Source: Bin87 sp965220265 (lineage in GTDB: Bacteria; Chloroflexota; Dehalococcoidia; Lucifugimonadales; UBA3495). Taken from it: 64,000 nucleotides of DNA. Position numbers and translations under genes: made by a program. This document shows, one piece after another, positions 1 to 8,688 of this stretch (position 1 is its first letter; every line of letters begins with the position of its first letter). The notes beneath the pieces were generated by a model. The model was not told where the DNA came from. It did no database searches and saw nothing but the letters and a program-made list of their open reading frames with translations. The stretch is from positions 4,030,001 through 4,094,000 of the forward strand of contig CBDCPM010000004.1 in assembly GCA_965220265.1 (NCBI GenBank), given 5' to 3'.

Positions 1-558
1 GTGGCTCTCAAAGTGGACGCGGCCCGCACCAGGCCCGCGGTTTTTTCAGTCGAGGGTGTCAATCCCCTGGTTATCGGCGGCCATTGGGTAACCGATCTCC
101 TGGTCCGGGCGGGCGGCCTGTTGCCCGAGCGTTTTGTCCCAGGCTGCCCCGCCGAACGCATCGCTTGGGAAGACGTGGTCGCCGCACGACCGGACAAGTT
201 CTACATCGATCTGTGTTCTTCCGATCTTTCCCGCAGCGTCCGCGAAATTCCCTGGCTCGCCGCCCATCCCGGCTGGAACGACCAGCCCGCCGTGCGCTCT
301 GGCGAAGTCTACCTGATCGACCATAGCACCCTGAGCCGCCCTGGCCCTCGGGTCGTCGACGGCCTCGAGCTGTTGGCGCAGCTCACCCATCCCGACATGT
401 TTGAGGGCCGTATCCCGCCGAACACCGTCTTGAAACTCGATCCGGTCGCAGCCCAAAACGATCCGGAGTTCGTCGGCGACGCCTTCAAACCTTGGCCCGG
501 CACCGGGGATGTTGGCGCTCCACTGGTCGGCATGGCGATCGGATCGACCTCGGCATGA
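1..558 (+). CDS. Partial BtuF-like periplasmic substrate-binding protein (C-terminal part)
   Basis: The window opens inside this gene, so only the last 185 codons are visible and the GTG at position 1 need not be the true start. The segment has features of the C-terminal lobe of class III (BtuF/FhuD) ABC transporter binding proteins: a W-E-D-V-V-AARPDKFYI stretch, then VRSGEVYLID, then GPRVVDGLELLAQLTHPD. In this family such proteins capture cobalamin or iron-siderophore complexes for an ABC importer. The ligand cannot be read from this half. A B12-dependent radical SAM gene lies 2 kb downstream, so cobalamin is possible, but that is only a context argument. The gene ends with TGA at 556-558. 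Confidence 0.6.
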   Translation: MALKVDAARTRPAVFSVEGVNPLVIGGHWVTDLLVRAGGLLPERFVPGCPAERIAWEDVVAARPDKFYIDLCSSDLSRSVREIPWLAAHPGWNDQPAVRSGEVYLIDHSTLSRPGPRVVDGLELLAQLTHPDMFEGRIPPNTVLKLDPVAAQNDPEFVGDAFKPWPGTGDVGAPLVGMAIGSTSA

Positions 559-563
559 CCGAC

Positions 564-592
564 TGGCATTAGTGATATTGGGCAGGTATAAT
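564..592 (+). promoter_or_regulatory. Candidate sigma-70 type promoter of the flavin reductase gene
   Basis: A perfect TATAAT lies at 587-592, with a weak CTGGCA/TGGCAT -35 match 17-18 bases upstream. The predicted start site near 599 gives a leader of about 25 bases before the GTG at 624. This is read by eye only. Confidence 0.45.
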
Positions 593-623
593 CATCGCCA
601 ACCTAACCGGGGGTGAGCGCGCA

Positions 624-1112
624 GTGGTTAGTCAAGATGAGTTCCGGCAGGCCATGTCAAGGTTTGCGACTGGGGTCACCGTTATCACAACGATCGATCC
701 GTCGGGTAGTCCCCACGCCATGACCGCCAACGCATTCACTTCAGTTTGCCTTGATCCGCCGACTCTTTTGGTGTGTGTGGCCCATAACACCATCACCTAC
801 GGCTATGTTGAAGAACGGAAGCGCATCGGGGTCAACGTGTTGCGCGAAGAACAGGAAGTGCTGGGCCGTTACTTCGCCCGCCGACCTGAGCAACGGGAAG
901 GTAACCCAGATTATTCGTACACCATGGGAACGCACGACGTGCCCGAGCTGGACGGCTCCATGGTCTTCTTCAATTGCGACATCGTCGGCTCCCACGTCTA
1001 CGGCGACCACACCATCTACGTGGGCGAAGTCCGTGAGATGAAAAGCACCGGGGATGAGGCCAACCCATTGATGTTCTACGATAGCCACTGGTACCATCCC
1101 GCCCACGAATAA
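624..1112 (+). CDS. Flavin reductase family protein (HpaC-like)
   Basis: This 162-residue protein has the length and motifs of the flavin reductase domain: MSRFATGVTVITT near the N-terminus, the flavin-binding MTANAFTSVCLDPPTLLVC segment around residues 33-51, and a C-terminal VYGDHTIYVGEV strand. Family members use NAD(P)H to reduce free FMN or FAD and hand it to a partner monooxygenase. A luciferase-like oxidoreductase begins 118 bases downstream and is an obvious candidate partner, though this is inferred. The GTG at 624 was chosen because a GGGGTG ribosome-binding-site-like stretch precedes it. An ATG at 654 is the alternative start. Confidence 0.85.
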   Translation: MVSQDEFRQAMSRFATGVTVITTIDPSGSPHAMTANAFTSVCLDPPTLLVCVAHNTITYGYVEERKRIGVNVLREEQEVLGRYFARRPEQREGNPDYSYTMGTHDVPELDGSMVFFNCDIVGSHVYGDHTIYVGEVREMKSTGDEANPLMFYDSHWYHPAHE

Positions 1113-1150
1113 GCCGCCCAATCGTCCTTCTATCCAATCGACAAGCCAAC

Positions 1151-1175
1151 GAGGGCAGGCGTAGAACCTGCCCTC
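1151..1175 (+). terminator. Hairpin after the flavin reductase gene
   Basis: GAGGGCAGG and CCTGCCCTC form a 9-bp perfect stem around a 7-base loop. Only a short TAAC follows, with no T-run, so this is either a weak terminator or an mRNA-end stabilising hairpin. Confidence 0.5.
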
Positions 1176-1230
1176 TAACATACCGGCGCCCGAAGATCCT
1201 GTTGCTCTGTATCATCCCGCAAGGTCGACC

Positions 1231-2199
1231 ATGACCACCTCCGCAAGCAACCCTGCCGATACCAACGCTCTGCACTTCGGCGCCAGCATGGCTCTCCCTG
1301 CCAGCCGCACCGCCGAGCAGGCGCGCCTCATGGAAGAGCTCGGCTTCGAATACATGGGAGCCGGCGAGCACTTCATGCGCGGCCGCCCGCCCGGCCCTAC
1401 CCACGCGGCCCTACCCTTGCTCGCCGTTGCCGCCGGGGCAACCCAGCGAATGCGCGTCGTCACCTCGGTCACCCTGGCTCCCTTCTACCACCCTCTCATG
1501 CTGGCCCGCATGACCGCCACCCTCGACATCGCCTCCGGCGGACGGCTTACCCTCGGCGTCGGCGTTGGCGGCGAGTTCCCCATGGAATATGAGAACTCCG
1601 GCCTCGACATCCGCCGACGGGGCCGTCGTACCGACGAATGCCTCGACGCCCTCCGTCGCCTCTGGACCGAGGACACCGTCTCCTTCCAAGGCCGTCATTA
1701 CACGCTGGATGAAGCCGCCATCAACCCCAAACCCGCACAGCAGCCTCACCCTCCCGTCTGGGTCGCCGGCCGTCGTGACGCCGCCATGCGTCGCGCCGTC
1801 CGCTACGGGGACGGCTGGCTGCCCTACTTTTACAGCCCAGACCGCTATCGCGACAGCGTGTCTAAGATCGCTTCTTTCGCCGAGGAAGAACAACGCGATA
1901 TCAGCAACTTCCAATGGGCCTTTTTCCCTTACATCACCTTGGCCCCTACCGAGGAGCAAGCCGCCCGCGTTGCCGCCGCGGCCCTCGGCGACCAATACCT
2001 CTACGGCGGCGAGTTCATTAACATCGTGCGCCGCTATTGCCTCTTGGGTACTCCTCGCATGTGTATCGAAAGGTTGGAAGAATACATCGCCGCCGGTGCC
2101 CGGTACATAATTTTCAGTATCGCGGCGCCTCGTGAGGACCGGCGCCGTCATCTCGAAGTGATTGCCAAAGATATCGTCCCCCACTTTAGTGGGCGTTGA
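1231..2199 (+). CDS. LLM-class flavin-dependent oxidoreductase
   Basis: This 322-residue protein is a luciferase-like monooxygenase (TIM barrel) of normal length. Recognisable segments are ELGFEYMGAGEHF near residue 32, the LASGGRLTLGVGVGGEF-type motif (here IASGGRLTLGVGVGGEF) near 100, and the HPPVWVAGRRDAAMRRAVRYG motif around 173-193. The family uses reduced FMN or F420 on diverse substrates, and the substrate cannot be predicted here. The ATG at 1231 follows AAGGTCGACC. The upstream flavin reductase could supply reduced flavin. It is one of four LLM genes in the window, and they are not adjacent duplicates. Confidence 0.88.
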   Translation: MTTSASNPADTNALHFGASMALPASRTAEQARLMEELGFEYMGAGEHFMRGRPPGPTHAALPLLAVAAGATQRMRVVTSVTLAPFYHPLMLARMTATLDIASGGRLTLGVGVGGEFPMEYENSGLDIRRRGRRTDECLDALRRLWTEDTVSFQGRHYTLDEAAINPKPAQQPHPPVWVAGRRDAAMRRAVRYGDGWLPYFYSPDRYRDSVSKIASFAEEEQRDISNFQWAFFPYITLAPTEEQAARVAAAALGDQYLYGGEFINIVRRYCLLGTPRMCIERLEEYIAAGARYIIFSIAAPREDRRRHLEVIAKDIVPHFSGR

Positions 2200-2598
2200 T
2201 TTCACCTGCATCGTTTGGCAGGGCAATCGCATTACACACGTCCTACATGGGTCTCAGCGCCAGTCAGAAACTCGAAAACCGTTAGGTGAACGAAACGAAA
2301 CAAGGACGATGTTGCAGGGTTTGGGCATTGGATCCGGACCATCGTCGCGATAATCGCAGTGTAGTAACCCAAAATCTGCTGGCGCTGCGTGAATGCTAAA
2401 TTTTGCACAGCAATAATCTGCGGTGTCCATTATACCAATATACCGATATACCAAATGCGCAAAGTGCGATTTCACCCGCATCGTGTGGCCAAAGAATGTT
2501 GGCGTCTGTGCCGATGTTGTATAATGATTTTCAACGTCTACTCCAAACTCTCAGTAACCACCGCTCCTGTCCAACGTCATCGGAGTACGTGAGCTAAT
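2200..2598. other. Gene-free intergenic region with a near-direct repeat and an AT-rich tract
   Basis: No convincing gene is visible in this 400-base gap. A 22-base stretch starting GATTTCACC at 2198-2219 recurs at 2468-2489 with two mismatches, exactly 270 bases apart. A tract near 2430-2452 repeats ATACC-AT motifs. Base composition is clearly lower in GC than in the neighbouring genes. Confidence 0.5.
2499..2525 (+). promoter_or_regulatory. Candidate promoter of the radical SAM-fabF-recJ unit
   Basis: TATAAT lies at 2520-2525 directly after TG, with TTGGCG at 2499-2504 as a -35 match (spacer 15, shorter than ideal). It sits about 70 bases upstream of the ATG at 2599, in the AT-richer intergenic region. 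Confidence 0.45.
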
Positions 2599-4446
2599 AT
2601 GAGCGTTATTGAATTGCTCGATACTAAATTCGACGGGACCCCCGCTACTCAGTCGCCGGTCTCCGTTCGGCCCCAGGGCGACCGCACCAGACGGGTGATG
2701 ATGGTCCAACCTGCGTCCACTGGTGGCAACTTCGAATACATCGCCATCCCCCGCCAGGGCATGCTGGTTCTCTCCGGAGCCTTGGCCCAATGGGAAGGCC
2801 CATACGTCTACGAACGGGATATCTGGTTCGAAGACCGCCTGGGCCGTATGGATCCCGACAAGGACCTCGACAGCGTGCACGTTCTGATGATCACCTCCCT
2901 GATCAACGAAACGCCTCGCGCTTACGAACTCGCCCGACAGGCCCGCGAGTTCCATCCCGAACTCGTAATCCTCGGCGGCGGCCCTCAGATGAGCCCTCTT
3001 CCAGAAGAGGCCATTGCCCGCGGCGGATTCGACGCCATCGTCAATCGCGAAGGCGAGGACATCGTCGGCCAGTTGTGCGACATCCTGCTCACCTGGCGCG
3101 ATGACCGAAAATATCAGTACCTCGAGCGCGTTGCCGGCATCTCCTTTTTGCGGGACGGACACGTGACCCAGACCCGCCGCAAGGGTCTTGTCGCCCCCGA
3201 CTTTGTGCCTCTGCCCGACTTCCGCTCCATCCGCGGCCTGTCCCCCATGAACCCCATGGCGGGCGGCGTCTTGGAGACCGTTCGCGGCTGTACCGAAAAC
3301 TGCTCCTACTGCCAGGTCATCCAGCAGTTCTTGGGTTATCGCCTTATTGATCGCGAGACCGAGTTCAAGCGCATTGAACAGCTGGAGGGGCTCGCCGCGG
3401 ACGGCTTGATCCACACTGGCCGCAACGGCAAGTTCAACGTCTTCATTTCTGACGACCTGCACACTCCCCCGTTGCGCGCGGTCAAGTTCCGCAACGAACG
3501 GCTGGAGCGCCTCAAGGGCTGGGCCGAACGAACCGACTCAATGAACATGATCTGCCAGGCCCGCGCCGAAATCGGTCAGGACGATGAGTTGGCTGACGCC
3601 CTCTTGGACGCCAACGTCAAGATGCTCTACCTCGGCGTCGAATCCAACAACGCCGAAAGCCTGGCTGCCGTTCGCAAGCGGCAGGAACCCGGTCAGATGG
3701 AGAGAGATCTGGTCCACCTCAACGAAAAGGGCTTCTCCGTCGTCGCCATGACCATCATCGGTCTTCCTTACGACACCGAAGAATCCATCATGAACTTGGC
3801 CGACTGGGTTACCCAGCACAGCCGGTACCAGACCGCCAACCTCCTCACTCCGTTGCCCGCTACTTCCAACTGGGATCTGAAACCCCTGAACGCAGAAGGG
3901 GGTATCCTTCAGGAAGGTGAAATGCGGCCTTACGAACTCTACACCGGCCGCCAGCTCGTACATGAGGACGAACGCTGGACCCTGGCCGAGAGCCGCGACC
4001 TGTTCAACCGGTACAGTGCCAAGCTCACCTCCATCGACGCCCTGTACGGACGGATCTTCCGGATCCTTGGTAACTATCGCCTGCGCCAGGCCCGCAGCGT
4101 CGGGGATCTGTCCGAGGCCGCCGAGACTATGCGTACCTGGTCTCATCAGGTCGAGCAGGCCGGCAAGGAACTCGGCGAAAACCTGAACCAGCACGTGACC
4201 GAACTGGCGGACACCCTCCGCTCGGTGAGCCAGCCCCTGTCCAATATGGGCTCCGACTTCATGGACAATCTCCGCACCACGATCAACGAGACCTCCGAGG
4301 CCCTGCGGGTTTACGCCGAGCGCGCCGATAGCGGGAGCAAAGACGTCGCGACCGGCATTTCCACCCGCGTCAGTGAGGTAACCCAGATGCTCAATGGCGT
4401 CTTGGATCGCGGTGGCCATCGGAACACTCCCAATCAAGCGAGATAG
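2599..4446 (+). CDS. B12-binding domain radical SAM protein with a helical C-terminal tail
   Basis: This 615-residue protein has a cobalamin-binding Rossmann domain (about residues 30-170, with LVILGGGPQMSPLPEEA) followed by a radical SAM barrel. Its [4Fe-4S] ligands are in VRGCTENCSYCQV near residue 230 (Cx3Cx2C). Related enzymes carry out methylations or ring and oxidative rearrangements (e.g. BchE, HpnP types), and no substrate can be assigned. Residues from about 500 on form a long, charged, probably helical or coiled-coil tail not typical of the core family. fabF starts one base after its stop codon, so the two are probably co-transcribed and translationally coupled. Confidence 0.85.
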   Translation: MSVIELLDTKFDGTPATQSPVSVRPQGDRTRRVMMVQPASTGGNFEYIAIPRQGMLVLSGALAQWEGPYVYERDIWFEDRLGRMDPDKDLDSVHVLMITSLINETPRAYELARQAREFHPELVILGGGPQMSPLPEEAIARGGFDAIVNREGEDIVGQLCDILLTWRDDRKYQYLERVAGISFLRDGHVTQTRRKGLVAPDFVPLPDFRSIRGLSPMNPMAGGVLETVRGCTENCSYCQVIQQFLGYRLIDRETEFKRIEQLEGLAADGLIHTGRNGKFNVFISDDLHTPPLRAVKFRNERLERLKGWAERTDSMNMICQARAEIGQDDELADALLDANVKMLYLGVESNNAESLAAVRKRQEPGQMERDLVHLNEKGFSVVAMTIIGLPYDTEESIMNLADWVTQHSRYQTANLLTPLPATSNWDLKPLNAEGGILQEGEMRPYELYTGRQLVHEDERWTLAESRDLFNRYSAKLTSIDALYGRIFRILGNYRLRQARSVGDLSEAAETMRTWSHQVEQAGKELGENLNQHVTELADTLRSVSQPLSNMGSDFMDNLRTTINETSEALRVYAERADSGSKDVATGISTRVSEVTQMLNGVLDRGGHRNTPNQAR

Positions 4447-4447
4447 C

Positions 4448-5707
4448 ATGACATCCAGCAGCGCTTCTGGCCGCAGGGTGGTGGTAACGGGTGTGGGAAT
4501 TGTCAGCCCGTTGGGCCTCAACGTAGACGAGACTTGGTGCGCTGTCGCCGCTGGCAAGTCGGGCATCGACTACATCACCCGATTCGACGCGGAGGCGTTC
4601 GACACTCGCTTCGCCGCTGAGGTCAAGGGGTTCGAACCCGAGAGTTACCTCGAGCGCAAGGACGCGCGGCGCATGGACCGGTTCGCGCAGTTTGCCGCGG
4701 TGGCCGCCCAGGAAGCCTGCGCCCAGGCCGAACTCAACCCCCGCGAAATGGACCGTTACAGCGTCCACGTCGTGGTCGGCAGCGGCATCGGCGGAATATC
4801 AACCCTCACCGAGCAGCACCGGGTCCTCTTGGACCGGGGGCCCCGCCGCGTCACTCCTTTCCTGATCCCCATGATGCTCGCCGATATGGGTTCCGCTCAG
4901 GTCTCCATGGTGACCGGCGCCATGGGCGCAAACTACTGCATCACTTCTTCCTGTAGTAGCGGGGCCGACGCTATCGGCGTCGGGTGGGATATGATCCGCC
5001 ACGGCAAAGCCGAAGTTGTCCTCGCCGGTGGCGCCGAAGCTCCTGTGGCTCCACTGTCCGTCGCTGGATTCAACGCACTGCGCGCCCTCTCCCGCCAAAA
5101 CGACAATCCCCAGAGAGCCAGCCAGCCCTTCAATCGGAACCGCGACGGCTTCGTCTTGGCTGAAGGGTCAGCTATCATGGTCCTGGAAAGCGTCGAGCAT
5201 GCCGCGGCGCGTGGCGCAGAGCCCATCGCCGAGTTGCGCGGCTACGCGGCCACCAGCGACTCTCACCATCTCACCGAACCCAACCCCACCGGTCAGAGCG
5301 CGGCCACTGCGGTTACCGAAGCCCTCGCGTCTGCTGGCCTGCAGCCCTCCGACGTCGACTACCTCAACGCCCACGGCACCTCCACGCCCTTGAACGACTG
5401 GCACGAAACCAAGGCTCTTAAACTGGCGCTGGGCGACGAGGCGTACCGCATACCGGTCAGCAGCACCAAGAGCATGACCGGTCACCTCCTCGGCGCCGGC
5501 GGAGCGCTGGAAGCCGCCTTGTGCACCAGGGTGCTTGCCGAAGGTGTGATGCCGCCAACCATCAACCTCCACGACCCCGACGACGAATGCGACCTGGACT
5601 ACGTTCCCAATTCCGCGCGCTCGGGCGACGTCAACGTGGTGCTCAGCAATTCCTTCGGGTTCGGCGGTCACAATTCCGTGATCGTTTTGACTCGACCCGG
5701 TCTGTGA
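4448..5707 (+). CDS. fabF: Beta-ketoacyl-ACP synthase II
   Basis: This 419-residue condensing enzyme elongates acyl-ACP with malonyl-ACP in fatty acid synthesis. The family signature is complete: VVVTGVGIVSPLG at the N-terminus, the nucleophilic Cys in ITSSCSSGADAIG, the first catalytic His in NAHGTSTPLND, the second in STKSMTGHLLGAGG, and the terminal NSFGFGGHNS. The ATG at 4448 was chosen over the in-frame start at 4394 because the protein then begins just before the first conserved strand and does not overlap the radical SAM gene. A lone fabF beside a B12-radical SAM enzyme might serve a modified lipid or secondary product rather than bulk synthesis. That is inference. Confidence 0.92.
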   Translation: MTSSSASGRRVVVTGVGIVSPLGLNVDETWCAVAAGKSGIDYITRFDAEAFDTRFAAEVKGFEPESYLERKDARRMDRFAQFAAVAAQEACAQAELNPREMDRYSVHVVVGSGIGGISTLTEQHRVLLDRGPRRVTPFLIPMMLADMGSAQVSMVTGAMGANYCITSSCSSGADAIGVGWDMIRHGKAEVVLAGGAEAPVAPLSVAGFNALRALSRQNDNPQRASQPFNRNRDGFVLAEGSAIMVLESVEHAAARGAEPIAELRGYAATSDSHHLTEPNPTGQSAATAVTEALASAGLQPSDVDYLNAHGTSTPLNDWHETKALKLALGDEAYRIPVSSTKSMTGHLLGAGGALEAALCTRVLAEGVMPPTINLHDPDDECDLDYVPNSARSGDVNVVLSNSFGFGGHNSVIVLTRPGL

Positions 5708-7401
5708 CCTCCACGCGGCATACCCCCCCGCCCAAGCGCTGGCTGCTCCCGGCCCGGCCCGACGGCCATCGCTTCCCCTCTAACCTGTCGGCTCCCGCCG
5801 TCCAACTCCTCCTTTCCCGGGGAATCGGTGACTCCGCCGCGCTGGCCCGGTTTTTGGACCCTCCGGACGTGCCTCATTCTCCCGATTCCCTGCCCGGAGT
5901 AGACGCGGCATTGCCCCGGCTCGCCTCGGCAGTCCGCACCGGAGAAACCGTCGCGGTTTTCGGCGACTTCGACGTCGACGGCATCACCGGTACCGCGATC
6001 CTTTGCGAAACGCTCGAGCGGCTTGGCGCCCGTGTGATCCCCTACCTGCCGGACCCTGTGGCCGAGGGCCATGGGATGACCCCGCTCGCAGTGGAACGCC
6101 TCGTGTCCCGGGGCGCCACCCTGATTGTCACCGTCGATTCCGGCGTCAGCAATGCTGCGGAGGTTGCCCTGGCCAGCCTACAGGGCGCCCACGTCATTAT
6201 CACGGATCACCACGTACCGCCTCCGGAACTGCCCGACGCGGTAGCCATCGTCAATCCCAGGATGGCCGGCAATCAATACCCTTTTCCCGAGCTTTGCGGA
6301 GCCGGCATCGCCTACAAGCTCGCTTCGGCTCTGTTGCGCTATCTGGGACAGCCCGACGACCCGTCGCTGCTGGAACTCGCTGCCTTGGGCACCATCGCCG
6401 ATCTGGTTCCCCTCCGTGGCGAGAACCGCTACATCGTCCAGCGAGGACTGGAAGTCCTCCCGTTCACCACGCGCCGCGGCCTTCGCGCTTTGCTCCGTCG
6501 AGTCAAACTCGCCAATCGTCCCATCCGCGCCGAGAACGTTTCGTTCCAGATCGGCCCGCGTCTCAACGCCTCCGGCCGAATGGCACACCCCGAAACCTCG
6601 CTGAACCTGTTGTTGACCCGCGACGAAGGTGAGGGCGAGCGACTCACCACCCAGTTGGAACAGTACAACTCCCGCCGCCGCGACCTGACGGCCCGTTCCT
6701 TTGACATTGCCATCGAACAGGTCATGGCCACCGCGCCATTGCCGGCAATTATCATCACGTACGACGATGCGTATACCCCCGGCATCAACGGCCTCGTGGC
6801 TGGACGCCTGACCGAACTCTTCAACCGTCCCACCATCGCCCTGGCCCGTGCGGACGCGGATCACCTGGTCGCCAGCGCCCGCAGTGTCGGCGGTTTCAGC
6901 CTGATCAACGCCATCTCCCAATGCGAAGATCTTTTGGTCCGCTACGGTGGGCACCAGGCCGCCGCCGGCTTCACTGTCCACAACGAACAATACGGCGACG
7001 TGGTTGATCGTCTGAAGGGCATCGCCAACGCGGAGATGGGCCTGTTCGGACCCGAACCGTCCTTGGAAATTCACGCCGAGGGCACCCTGAACGAACTTCT
7101 CAGTCCCTCGATGGCCGACCTCTGCACCCGCCTGGAACCCTTCGGCAAGGACAATCCGGTCCCCCGGTATTTGACCCGCGGCGCCAGCGTACTAACTTGG
7201 GGCTACGTCGGAGCCAACGGTCAACACCTCAAACTACGCGTCAGCAGCGGCGGTCGAGATATCGACGCGCTAGCGTGGAATCACCCTGGTGATTGGGGCG
7301 GTTACGACGCCGTCGATCTGGTTTTCCAGCTTGCCGAAGACAGCTACCGCGGTGAGCGTCGCACCTACCTCCGCATCGACGATCTCCGCCCAGCAGTATA
7401 A
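5704..7401 (+). CDS. recJ: Single-stranded-DNA-specific exonuclease RecJ
   Basis: At 565 residues this is close to the usual RecJ length. The DHH phosphoesterase motifs are present: FGDFDVDGITGTAIL (motif I), VTVDSGVSN, and ITDHHVPP (the DHH). The DHHA1 region includes the RYGGHQAAAGFTV stretch near the C-terminus. RecJ degrades ssDNA 5' to 3' in recombination and mismatch or base-excision repair. The GTG at 5704 overlaps the fabF stop (GTGA) and begins just before the conserved RWLLPARP segment. The longer in-frame extension back to 5521 lies inside fabF and was rejected. The stop codon TAA is embedded in a TATAAT that may serve the next gene. Confidence 0.92.
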   Translation: MTSTRHTPPPKRWLLPARPDGHRFPSNLSAPAVQLLLSRGIGDSAALARFLDPPDVPHSPDSLPGVDAALPRLASAVRTGETVAVFGDFDVDGITGTAILCETLERLGARVIPYLPDPVAEGHGMTPLAVERLVSRGATLIVTVDSGVSNAAEVALASLQGAHVIITDHHVPPPELPDAVAIVNPRMAGNQYPFPELCGAGIAYKLASALLRYLGQPDDPSLLELAALGTIADLVPLRGENRYIVQRGLEVLPFTTRRGLRALLRRVKLANRPIRAENVSFQIGPRLNASGRMAHPETSLNLLLTRDEGEGERLTTQLEQYNSRRRDLTARSFDIAIEQVMATAPLPAIIITYDDAYTPGINGLVAGRLTELFNRPTIALARADADHLVASARSVGGFSLINAISQCEDLLVRYGGHQAAAGFTVHNEQYGDVVDRLKGIANAEMGLFGPEPSLEIHAEGTLNELLSPSMADLCTRLEPFGKDNPVPRYLTRGASVLTWGYVGANGQHLKLRVSSGGRDIDALAWNHPGDWGGYDAVDLVFQLAEDSYRGERRTYLRIDDLRPAV

Positions 7402-7402
7402 T
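7397..7402 (+). promoter_or_regulatory. -10 element of the first Uma2 gene
   Basis: TATAAT overlaps the recJ stop codon. The same TATAATTGGCG stretch followed by CAGCAGGCAGAAGGA recurs before the second Uma2 copy at 8044, so the element was duplicated with the gene. No good -35 is obvious. Confidence 0.4.
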
Positions 7403-7432
7403 TGGCGTCAGCAGGCAGAAGGAGCGGTTCTA

Positions 7433-8026
7433 ATGACACAGCCCAAAGCCAAACCCCGCGCCCGGCTGACCAACGCGGACTACCTGGCGATGACGCCACC
7501 GGCTAACTCCGGCCCCCGCTACCAACTCATCAACGGAGAACTTATCGAAGTGTCTGGAGCCAGCGACGGCCATCAAGTGTTCCTGATGTGGTTGTGTTCC
7601 GGGTTGCTGTTGCAGGTCGAAGACTTGGGAAGCGGCGAAATCCGCATCCCACCCTACGACGTGCACATCAACGCATTCAACACCTACCAACCTGACCTGC
7701 TGTTCGTATCCAACGCCCGGCGGCACATCTTCAACCCGGATGGTAGTGGCATCAACGGCGCTCCCGATGTCGTAGTCGAAATCTTGTCGGACTCCACCCG
7801 CCGCCGCGACCTCAACGAAAAGTTGCCCGTCTATGCTGCTAACGGCGTCCGTGAAGTCTGGATCGTCGACCTCGACGCCGCCACGGTAACCATCCATTCC
7901 GGCGACGGCGACACGTTCACCCCGGTCCGAACCTTCGCCGCCTCCGACACTCTTACCTCCGACGCCATGCCCGGCGTCGCCATCGACCTGGCTCCCATCT
8001 TCGCCCGGGCCCAACCCGTGCACTGA
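7433..8026 (+). CDS. Uma2 family (DUF820) PD-(D/E)XK nuclease-like protein, copy 1
   Basis: This 197-residue protein belongs to the Uma2 family, which has the restriction-endonuclease fold and an unknown cellular role. Seen here are the YQLINGELIEVSG entry segment, QPDLLFVS with the first acidic residue, PDVVVEILSDSTRRRD with the Asp/Glu, and EVWIVDLD at the end of the core. A good AAGGAG lies 8 bases before the ATG at 7433, which is why the longer frame back to 7289 (inside recJ) was rejected. It is followed by a paralogue with nearly identical ends and a diverged middle. Confidence 0.88.
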   Translation: MTQPKAKPRARLTNADYLAMTPPANSGPRYQLINGELIEVSGASDGHQVFLMWLCSGLLLQVEDLGSGEIRIPPYDVHINAFNTYQPDLLFVSNARRHIFNPDGSGINGAPDVVVEILSDSTRRRDLNEKLPVYAANGVREVWIVDLDAATVTIHSGDGDTFTPVRTFAASDTLTSDAMPGVAIDLAPIFARAQPVH

Positions 8027-8043
8027 CCTGCTTCAGGCCGCAA

Positions 8044-8049
8044 TATAAT
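8044..8049 (+). promoter_or_regulatory. -10 element of the second Uma2 gene
   Basis: TATAAT is followed by the same leader as in copy 1 (TTGGCGCCAGCAGGCAGAAG), which marks it as part of the tandem duplication. The ATG follows at 8080. Confidence 0.4.
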
Positions 8050-8079
8050 TGGCGCCAGCAGGCAGAAGGAACGGTTCTA

Positions 8080-8667
8080 ATGACGCAGCGCAAAGCGAAA
8101 CCGCGCACCAGGTTGACCAACGCGGATTACGTGGCGATGACGCCACCGGCTAACTCCGGCCCTCGCTACCAACTCATTAACGGAGAACTCATTGAAATGT
8201 CTGGCGCCACGTTAGCGCACCAATCGTTTCTGTTGGAGTTAAGCTTGGAGATGTCTTCCCAGGTGAGGGCGAACGGCATCGGCCGCATTGTCATTGCTCC
8301 TTACGATGTCCACATAGACCGACACAACACCTTCCAGCCTGATCTCATGTACGTATCCAATGATCGGCTCCACATCCTGGAACAGTTGGCCGCTACCGGC
8401 GCTCCCGATGTTGTAATCGAAATATTGTCGGACTCCACCCGCCGCCGGGACCTCAACGACAAGCTGCCCGTCTACGCCGCCAACGGCGTGCACGAAGTCT
8501 GGATCGTCGACCTCGACGCCGCCACGGTAACCATCCATTCCGGCGACGGCGACACGTTCGCCCCGGTCCGAACCTTCGCCGCCTCGGACACCCTCACCTC
8601 CGACGCCATGCCCGGCGTCGCCATTGATCTCGCTCCCATATTTGCCCGGGCCCTGGCCGTCCGCTGA
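8080..8667 (+). CDS. Uma2 family protein, copy 2
   Basis: This 195-residue paralogue retains the Uma2 motifs: YQLINGELIEMSG, QPDLMYVS and PDVVIEILSDSTRRRD. The first 45 and last 80 residues are almost identical to copy 1. Residues about 48-115 differ at most positions (for example LLELSLEMSSQVRANG in place of LMWLCSGLLLQVEDLG). The start is the ATG at 8080 after AAGGAA. The gene converges on lgt with 21 bases between stop codons. Function is unknown; a nuclease activity is only a fold-based expectation. Confidence 0.88.
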   Translation: MTQRKAKPRTRLTNADYVAMTPPANSGPRYQLINGELIEMSGATLAHQSFLLELSLEMSSQVRANGIGRIVIAPYDVHIDRHNTFQPDLMYVSNDRLHILEQLAATGAPDVVIEILSDSTRRRDLNDKLPVYAANGVHEVWIVDLDAATVTIHSGDGDTFAPVRTFAASDTLTSDAMPGVAIDLAPIFARALAVR

Positions 8668-8688
8668 CCCGCCGCGCCAAACGGTCCG

